DNA of 64,000 bases, taken from Tanypteryx hageni. Its lineage: Eukaryota > Arthropoda > Insecta > Odonata > Petaluridae. Position 1 is the first letter of the stretch. Each line of letters begins with the position of its first letter. Below, piece after piece: positions 58,146 through 64,000 of this stretch. A program made the translations under genes and the position numbers. Location: NCBI GenBank assembly GCA_028673005.1, contig CM054118.1, positions 83,391,855 to 83,455,854 on the forward strand. Reading direction: 5' to 3'. The notes beneath the pieces were generated by a model. The model did not search any database and had not been told where the DNA came from. It saw only the letters and a list, made by a program, of their open reading frames with translations.

Positions 58146-58350
58146 TGTAACGAGACCAGACCGATAACGGACTTTGCTGTTCATTTTATTTTGTTTTTGC
58201 GCGCAGCCAACAGGGTGCGCGTCAGTTCTCTCCTCTCTTGTGGAAGCTTACGTAGTGTAGTGTGCGCCCCAGGCGATTAAAGGTGTTTGTGTTTTTACGC
58301 GTAACTTTCATTTGTGCCCTTTCCTCTCCGAGAAACCCTAGCCCGTCACA
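58146..58350 (+). repeat. 5' LTR
   Basis: Starts TGTAACGAGACC and ends CCCGTCACA, that is TG...CA. It is short for a Gypsy LTR. It matches 63749-63953 base for base on my reading. It should contain the element's promoter and polyadenylation signals, but no canonical TATA or AATAAA stands out. Confidence 0.95.
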
Positions 58351-58352
58351 AA

Positions 58353-58373
58353 TGGCGCCCAACTCGCGGCTCG
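58353..58373 (+). other. tRNA primer-binding site
   Basis: TGGCGCCCAAC begins 2 bp after the LTR. It fits the 3' end of a lysine tRNA for 11 bases. The next few bases (TCGCGG) depart from the usual GTGGGG before GCTCG-like complementarity resumes. tRNA-Lys priming is my inference. Confidence 0.75.
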
Positions 58374-58500
58374 GGAGCAGATAAAAGTTTGCAAAGGAAT
58401 ATTTGCGTTTTAAACACTCATCAGATCTGAGCATCGGATTCCGGAAGCAGCGCAACCAATTCCATGTTGTGTATAGATACCTCCTCAGTTAGTGTCATAT

Positions 58501-58873
58501 ACAGCGAAATTAAGTGCGATAGGTACTTGTGTCCGCAAATTTCAAATTTGTATTTTGGCCATAATTAGTGTGTGCTGTCTATTTCCTACGTGTTAGTGCT
58601 ATACATCCTGCCACGTGGTTTTCTTAAGTATCCTTCCGCGAAGCGATACTTCTTCGCCTACTTCCACCTACAGTGAAATTTAGTGTCATACGTGTTTCCG
58701 TAAATTTTAAATTTGTATTTTTGGCCATAATTAGTGTGTGCTGTTTATTTTCTACGTGTTAGTGCTATAGATCCTGCCACGTGGTTTTTTTATGTATCCT
58801 TCCGCGAAGCGGTACTTCTTCGCCTACTTCCACCTACAGTGAAATTTAGTGCGATACGTGTGTCCGTAAATTT
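58501..58873 (+). repeat. Tandem repeat in the Gypsy 5' leader
   Basis: Units of about 169 and 166 bp begin at 58501 and 58670, and a partial third begins at 58836. Each starts ACAG(C/T)GAAATTAAGTG-like and includes CCTGCCACGTGGTTTT and TCCTTCCGCGAAGC. It lies between the primer-binding site and the start of gag. It may hold packaging or promoter elements. Confidence 0.9.
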
Positions 58874-59165
58874 CTTATTTCCACGTGATATTATTCGCTC
58901 GCTGCGAAAATATTTGTCCTTTCGCGCTGCAACAATTAACTGTCCTTCAGCGCTGCGGCATTGTGTTCTTCCGCGTGGCCAAATTGTGTTACTCGCGGCC
59001 ATATTGCTTTTTTGGCCAAACTGCGTTCTTCCACCTGGTTGTTACTTTGTGCGGCCATATTGCCTTTTCCGCGCTGCGACCTTGGGCCTTGCCGCCTAGC
59101 GAATTTTTCCGTATTTCCGCTGAGTGATATTGTTTCCTGCGTGGATTAGTTTAGAAATAGCAACC

Positions 59166-62100
59166 ATGCCTAAATCTAAATCATTACCCACGGAAGGGAA
59201 GAGTGAATCTCCGCCAGCCTTGACGTTATCAAACGAACAATTTCAGGCGCTGATTGCGCAAATTACGGACTCGGCAAGAATGACTGTTCTTGATAGGCAA
59301 TTGACGAGCCCCGTCCTTGTTACACCAAGTAGCGGCAATTTTTCTAAATGTACTTCTCGATTTAACGGCAGTGCTTCGTCTGATGTTGACGCATTCTTGG
59401 ACTCGGTTTTGACCTTTAAGGATTGCGCAAATGTCAGCGAAGAAAATGCATTACGTGGTGTCTCAATGCTTCTGGAAGGCATTGCTGCGACATGGTGGCA
59501 GGGTATAAAGAGAGATATTTCGGACTGGGACGGTGCCGTGTGCGCGTTTCGAGACGCGTTCTCTCGCAAATTGCCGCCTCATCTCGTCTTTAGAGAGATT
59601 TTTGCACGTGAGCAACACGAAAATGAAACAAGCGAGATTTTTGTATGCCACATTCGTGCCCTCTTGTCACAATTACCGTATACCTTGCCAGAACGCGCGC
59701 AATTAGATATTGTATACGGGTTAATGAATAGAAAAGTTAGGAAAAGACTTTCACCTAGCGATTTCGACTCATTCAAGAGTCTTTTGCAATGTGCAAAAGA
59801 CATTGAACACTCACGGCGTGAGGTTGTGCGACCATCAAAGGATTTCAGTAGTAATGAAGGTAGACACCGACCGGAGAAGAAACAGCGTCCGAGGTGTAGT
59901 TACTGTAAATATTTCGGCCACGTTGAATCAGATTGCAGGAAAGCAAAGGCAACTAAGGGTGATGTTGTACAATCAGTAAAATCATCACCCCAAACCCCAA
60001 AATCTGATTCGCCAAAACCACAAATAACGTGTTTTGGGTGCGGTGCCCCAGGTTACGTCAGAAGCAACTGTCCTAACTGTGCGCCTCCCATGAAAACTGA
60101 AAGTACGATTGTCTCATCCTTCAATTTTACGCAGTCAACCTTCTCTATTGATGATGGTTCATCGCGACCAATGCTCCCGGTCCAGATTTTAGGACTGGAT
60201 GGTCTAGCTTGTCTTGACACTGGCTCCCAAAGAAGTATAGCCGGTGCACAGCTTTATCATATATTAATTTCTCGAGGGCGTCCGTTCAGCGAGACTTCCC
60301 TGGACATGAAGTTAGCTGATGGAAAAACGCATCGAGTATTAGCCAGGAGTTTTTCTGTGGAAATTTCTGTCGTCAACCGTAAAATCCTCACGACCTTGAT
60401 CAAAATTCCGGATCATCCGGAGAGCCGGATGCTACTTGGCATAGATTTTATCCGAAGTGCTGGCATGGTTCTGGATCTTCCCGGACATGAATGGTTCTTC
60501 AAGGAAGATCCCAGTAGCCGCCACGGTTTTGTACGAGAAGAAGATATTGCTACATCTGTACCTGTGAGCAACGTCCACGTCAGCAACCTGCCATTACGGG
60601 ATGATGAAGGACAGAATTTGGATGAGGACCAGAAACGCCGCATCACCGCACTTCTCGCTGAATATGAAGATGTCTTTTCTCCTAGCAAGGAGCCCACTCC
60701 ATTTGCAGAGCATGCTATTAAGGTAACCGATGATACTCCAATCGCTGTACCCCCATATAGGCTGTCGCCTGCCAAAAAGGAGTTTCTTCAGCAGGACCTT
60801 GAGAGAATGCTGGCTGAGGACATCATCGAGGAGTGTGATTCTCCCTATGCAGCGCCCGTCGTCCTCGTGCCCAAAAAGAACGGAACCTTTCGGACCTGCG
60901 TTGATTACAGACGCCTGAACAGTCTGACGGTTCCAGATAGATACCCTTTACCTCGTGTAGATGATCTACTTCACGCAGCAAAGCAGTCCCTGTACATGAC
61001 TACGCTTGACTTACGTTCAGGGTATTGGCAGGTTCCGGTCAGGATTGAAGACAGAGACAAAACTGCGTTTATCTCGCCCTTGGGCCACTTCCGATTCAAA
61101 CGCATGCCATTTGGTCTCCGAAATGCTCCTGCCACCTTTCAAAGGCTGATTGACCGTCTCCGATCTGGTCTTAGAGATGTCCAGGTACTGGCGTACTTGG
61201 ATGATTTGATCATTTTATCGTCATCCTTTGATGAACACATGGAAGACCTTCGCCAAGTGTTCAGTCGCCTGCAACAATTCAGGTTACATGTAAATAGGTC
61301 AAAGTGCACACTTGGGTCGTCGGAGGTAAAATATCTTGGCCATCTTATTTCATCTCAAGGAATCAAACCAGATCCCGGTAAGATAGCCGCCATCGCAGAA
61401 ATGAGAGCACCTAAGAATGTCAAAGAACTCATAACGTTTCTGCAGACAGGATCCTGGTTCCGACGGTTTGTGCCCAACTATTCCAGTGTTGCTCGACCTC
61501 TAAGTGATTTGACGAAAAAGAATGCTCCATGGAATTGGGGACCGAGTCAAGATGATGCATTCAAGATGCTCAAGAAATTATTAACAACACCGCCCATCCT
61601 TCGGCAAGCAGATCATACACTGCCATATGTGCTCCGAACAGACGCAAGCGCTTACGCTTTGGGAGCGGTTCTACTCCAGGGGGAGCTTCCAGACCAACGC
61701 CCCGTCGAGTATGCGAGCAGACTGCTGACTGCCCCTGAGCGCAATTATAGTACGACTGAGAGGGAGGCGTTGGCAGTTGTCTGGGCCTTGGAAAAGTTCC
61801 GGGGATACTTAGAAGGAGCACCTGTGACAGTTGTTACTGATCACCAACCTCTCCGCTGGCTCATGACACTCAAGTCACCTAGTGGTCGCCTGGCAAGATG
61901 GGCTCTATCTCTACAATCGTACGATATTCAAGTAGAATACATTCCAGGGCGATGTAACGCAGTGGCTGATACGCTATCACGTCCACCAGGCCAATACGAG
62001 GATATGAATATCTGTTCTGTGACTGTCGACATGCCGACCACCTCTGCAGAAGTTATCAGGCAGGAGCAGCTGGCTGATCCAGAAATTAAGCAGATAATCG

Positions 62101-63695
62101 ACTGCTTCGAGTCACAGGAGAATGCGGTAGATTTTGTACGATGGACTGACCGGGGATATATTATGCTCAATGGCATTTTGTATAGATATTCCCCTGAGCA
62201 TGATGATGGAGATGCCCAGCAGGTCTTACCACGGACACAAATACCCAAGATATTGTACGAATATCATGATTCGCCCACCGCCGGACATTACGGTGCAGAA
62301 AAGACCTTGCAGAAGATCGGCTCCAGATACTACTGGACAGGAATGCGTCGCACGGTCACAGATCATGTGAAATCATGTATCGAGTGCCAGCGCTTTAAGC
62401 CTAGCAACCTCAAACCAGCTGGACTCCTACAAACGCCTATACAACACCGACGGTTTGAAGTGCTATCGATGGACCTATTTGGTCCACTGCCAGAGACATC
62501 TACCGGGGAGCGGTGGATTTTTATAGTGGAGGATACATCAACTCGATGGGTAGAATTGTTCCCACTGAAAGTCGCTACTGCTGCTGCGTGCGCAAGACTT
62601 CTAATCGACGAAGTGATCCTTCGGTTCGGAACCCCGCGACGGGTCATTAGTGACAACGGCACGCAGTTTGTAAGCGATGTACTGCAAAAGGTTGCATACT
62701 GTCTGGGTTTCAACCAGAGTTTGATACCTGCGTATCATCCTGAGGCCAACCCTGTAGAGCGAAAGAATCGGGACCTTAAGACCCAACTGGCTATCTTCAC
62801 CGCCAATTGCCACAGCGGATGGAAAGATCACCTACCGAGCATTCGATTCGCGATGAATTCGACGAAGAGTCAGGCAACCGGTTTTTCCCCTGCTTACTTG
62901 TGTTTCGGGCGTGAACTTCGTACACCTGACGACGTCAACCGTGATCTACGTGCGATAGTTGAGAATTCGCCGTTTGTACAGGAAATTACTCCGTACCTGA
63001 AAACCTTTGCGAAAGCACTAAGAGAAGCGAAGGAAAAGCATGAAATTCAGCAAGATCGCTCAAAATCATACGCTGACGAGAAAAGAAGAAGCGGCATTAA
63101 CTTTAAGATTGGGGATAGGGTTCTGGTCGAGATACACGCGTTAAGTAAAGCCAAACATGGCTACACTTCAAAGTTTGCCCCTCGACGAGATGGCCCATAT
63201 TTGATTTGCAAGCAGATCTCACCGAGCACATATCAGCTTGCAACTCCTGAAGCACCTAATATCCCTCTTGGTGTTTACCATGTGTCGTCCTTGACTCCCT
63301 TTGTCGCCACTCTTGGTGCCCCTGATCCGTGTCTATTACGGCCGCTGCGGAAACGAGGCTGTCCACGGCAACAGCAATCAGCCCCAAGACCTGCATCGGT
63401 GCCTTCTACGTCATCGGCGCCTTCTACGTCATCGGTGCCTTCCAGGACATCATTCCCTTCCAGGACATCGGTGCCTTCTACGTCATCGGTGCCTTCCAGG
63501 ACATCGGTGCCTTCTACTTCATCGGTGGCTTCTACGTCATCGGTGCCTTCCAGGACATCATTCCCTTCCAGGACATCGGTGCCTTCTACGTCATCGGTGC
63601 CTTCCAGGACATCGGTGCCTTCTACTTCATCGGTGGCTTCCCACATACCTGCGCTACCTACTAGGATGCAGCCACCTAGGAGATGCCGCCAGTAG
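59166..63695 (+). CDS. Gag-Pol polyprotein of Ty3/Gypsy element
   Basis: An intact 1509-residue frame. I start at ATG 59166 (MPKSKSLP) for its better context (CAACCATGC). An in-frame ATG at 59124 would add 14 residues. Order: Gag core (about 40-215); zinc knuckles at 244 (CSYCKYFGHVESDC, canonical) and 289 (CFGCGAPGYVRSNC, Tyr in the His position); protease with DTG at 351; reverse transcriptase with YLDD at 677; RNase H with its first Asp at 826; integrase with an HHCC zinc domain around 1041-1074 and D1103, D1163, E1198; a GPY module at 1343; and a Ser/Pro/Thr repeat tail from about 1407. Gag and Pol share one frame, so no frameshift is needed. All catalytic residues I checked are present. 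It would assemble particles, copy the RNA and integrate the DNA. Confidence 0.95.
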   Translation: MPKSKSLPTEGKSESPPALTLSNEQFQALIAQITDSARMTVLDRQLTSPVLVTPSSGNFSKCTSRFNGSASSDVDAFLDSVLTFKDCANVSEENALRGVSMLLEGIAATWWQGIKRDISDWDGAVCAFRDAFSRKLPPHLVFREIFAREQHENETSEIFVCHIRALLSQLPYTLPERAQLDIVYGLMNRKVRKRLSPSDFDSFKSLLQCAKDIEHSRREVVRPSKDFSSNEGRHRPEKKQRPRCSYCKYFGHVESDCRKAKATKGDVVQSVKSSPQTPKSDSPKPQITCFGCGAPGYVRSNCPNCAPPMKTESTIVSSFNFTQSTFSIDDGSSRPMLPVQILGLDGLACLDTGSQRSIAGAQLYHILISRGRPFSETSLDMKLADGKTHRVLARSFSVEISVVNRKILTTLIKIPDHPESRMLLGIDFIRSAGMVLDLPGHEWFFKEDPSSRHGFVREEDIATSVPVSNVHVSNLPLRDDEGQNLDEDQKRRITALLAEYEDVFSPSKEPTPFAEHAIKVTDDTPIAVPPYRLSPAKKEFLQQDLERMLAEDIIEECDSPYAAPVVLVPKKNGTFRTCVDYRRLNSLTVPDRYPLPRVDDLLHAAKQSLYMTTLDLRSGYWQVPVRIEDRDKTAFISPLGHFRFKRMPFGLRNAPATFQRLIDRLRSGLRDVQVLAYLDDLIILSSSFDEHMEDLRQVFSRLQQFRLHVNRSKCTLGSSEVKYLGHLISSQGIKPDPGKIAAIAEMRAPKNVKELITFLQTGSWFRRFVPNYSSVARPLSDLTKKNAPWNWGPSQDDAFKMLKKLLTTPPILRQADHTLPYVLRTDASAYALGAVLLQGELPDQRPVEYASRLLTAPERNYSTTEREALAVVWALEKFRGYLEGAPVTVVTDHQPLRWLMTLKSPSGRLARWALSLQSYDIQVEYIPGRCNAVADTLSRPPGQYEDMNICSVTVDMPTTSAEVIRQEQLADPEIKQIIDCFESQENAVDFVRWTDRGYIMLNGILYRYSPEHDDGDAQQVLPRTQIPKILYEYHDSPTAGHYGAEKTLQKIGSRYYWTGMRRTVTDHVKSCIECQRFKPSNLKPAGLLQTPIQHRRFEVLSMDLFGPLPETSTGERWIFIVEDTSTRWVELFPLKVATAAACARLLIDEVILRFGTPRRVISDNGTQFVSDVLQKVAYCLGFNQSLIPAYHPEANPVERKNRDLKTQLAIFTANCHSGWKDHLPSIRFAMNSTKSQATGFSPAYLCFGRELRTPDDVNRDLRAIVENSPFVQEITPYLKTFAKALREAKEKHEIQQDRSKSYADEKRRSGINFKIGDRVLVEIHALSKAKHGYTSKFAPRRDGPYLICKQISPSTYQLATPEAPNIPLGVYHVSSLTPFVATLGAPDPCLLRPLRKRGCPRQQQSAPRPASVPSTSSAPSTSSVPSRTSFPSRTSVPSTSSVPSRTSVPSTSSVASTSSVPSRTSFPSRTSVPSTSSVPSRTSVPSTSSVASHIPALPTRMQPPRRCRQ
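63396..63640 (+). repeat. 18-bp minisatellite arranged as two 108-bp higher-order units
   Basis: The basic unit is close to TCGGTGCCTTCTACGTCA (18 bp, six codons). Six variants form a 108-bp block at 63423-63530 that is repeated essentially exactly at 63531-63638. It encodes the PSTSSV/PSRTSV tail of the polyprotein. Because the unit is a multiple of three and free of stops, other frames and the opposite strand are open too. Confidence 0.95.
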
Positions 63696-63737
63696 CAGAC
63701 CTTGTAGAATTGCATTCGAGGTCGTACATGCCATTCT

Positions 63738-63748
63738 AAGGGGGAGGA
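63738..63748 (+). other. Polypurine tract
   Basis: AAGGGGGAGGA directly abuts the 3' LTR. It is the expected plus-strand primer for reverse transcription. Confidence 0.9.
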
Positions 63749-63953
63749 TGTAACGAGACCAGACCGATAACGGACTTTGCTGTTCATTTTATTTTGTTTT
63801 TGCGCGCAGCCAACAGGGTGCGCGTCAGTTCTCTCCTCTCTTGTGGAAGCTTACGTAGTGTAGTGTGCGCCCCAGGCGATTAAAGGTGTTTGTGTTTTTA
63901 CGCGTAACTTTCATTTGTGCCCTTTCCTCTCCGAGAAACCCTAGCCCGTCACA
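63749..63953 (+). repeat. 3' LTR
   Basis: Identical to the 5' LTR over 205 bp on my reading, followed by the second copy of the ACCT target duplication. Confidence 0.95.
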
Positions 63954-64000
63954 ACCTGCAATATATAACTTGGACGAATATATGGAATATTTCTCTGATA

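Larger units (their letters stand above)
58146..63953 (+). mobile_element. Complete Ty3/Gypsy LTR retrotransposon
   Basis: It has two LTRs of 205 bp that I find identical over their whole length, a primer-binding site, one long gag-pol frame and a polypurine tract. A 4-bp target duplication ACCT lies at 58142-58145 and 63954-63957. All parts needed for copying through an RNA intermediate by virus-like particles appear present. No envelope-like frame is seen between pol and the 3' LTR, so it fits a retrotransposon and not an errantivirus. Identical LTRs imply a very recent insertion. Confidence 0.95.

Noticed and set aside
63275..63787. 170-codon antisense frame and 111-150-codon alternative plus frames in the Gypsy tail
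   Set aside because: They exist because the 18-bp repeat lacks stops in every frame. The gag-pol frame explains the region.
1..64000. CRISPR array, rRNA or bacterial operon
   Set aside because: No regularly spaced identical repeats with unique spacers, no rRNA-like sequence, and no clustered ribosome-binding-site-led genes are visible.

Overview
The window looks like intergenic or intronic DNA from a repeat-rich arthropod genome, probably an insect. The reasons are AT-rich non-coding sequence and a mix of Ty3/Gypsy, CR1/Jockey/RTE LINEs, Penelope, mariner, pogo, piggyBac, hAT and Helitron relics. The species cannot be named from the sequence. I find no host protein-coding gene, tRNA gene, rRNA gene or CRISPR array that I would defend. 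Nearly every protein-like reading frame belongs to a transposable element.

Layout. 1-14.9 kb: low-complexity DNA, two copies of a dispersed repeat (family A), an hAT MITE, a dead mariner, a tRNA-derived SINE between TA microsatellites, and a long polypurine tract. 15.1-19.9 kb: a 1.7-kb hAT element and an inverted family A copy split by a non-autonomous Helitron. 20-28.6 kb: a near-perfect 49-bp-arm hairpin, G-rich DNA, and a pogo/Tigger relic split by a piggyBac-type element. 28.7-33.7 kb: an old minus-strand LINE split by a plus-strand CR1-like LINE and by a Penelope-like element. 34-41.9 kb: RTE debris, a 4.7-kb hAT element with a nearly readable transposase, and another minus-strand LINE carrying a SINE. 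42.0-44.1 kb: a long-TIR DNA transposon encoding a protein I cannot place in a known transposase superfamily, itself split by an hAT MITE. 45.4-57.9 kb: LINE fragments, MITEs, a minisatellite and polypurine/polypyrimidine islands. 58.1-63.95 kb: a complete, apparently intact Ty3/Gypsy retrotransposon with identical LTRs.

The strongest result is the nesting. In several cases removing the inner element restores the outer one at base level, with target-site duplications of the expected length: 8 bp for hAT, TTAA for piggyBac, A|T for Helitron, 12 bp for Penelope. This gives a relative order of insertions. The Gypsy element is the youngest datable insertion. The long-TIR element at 42.0-44.1 kb and the head-to-head Penelope copy with inverted hammerhead-like motifs are the best candidates for something not well described.

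All identifications come from reading the sequence and from memory of protein families. No database search was run, and edges without a target-site duplication are approximate.
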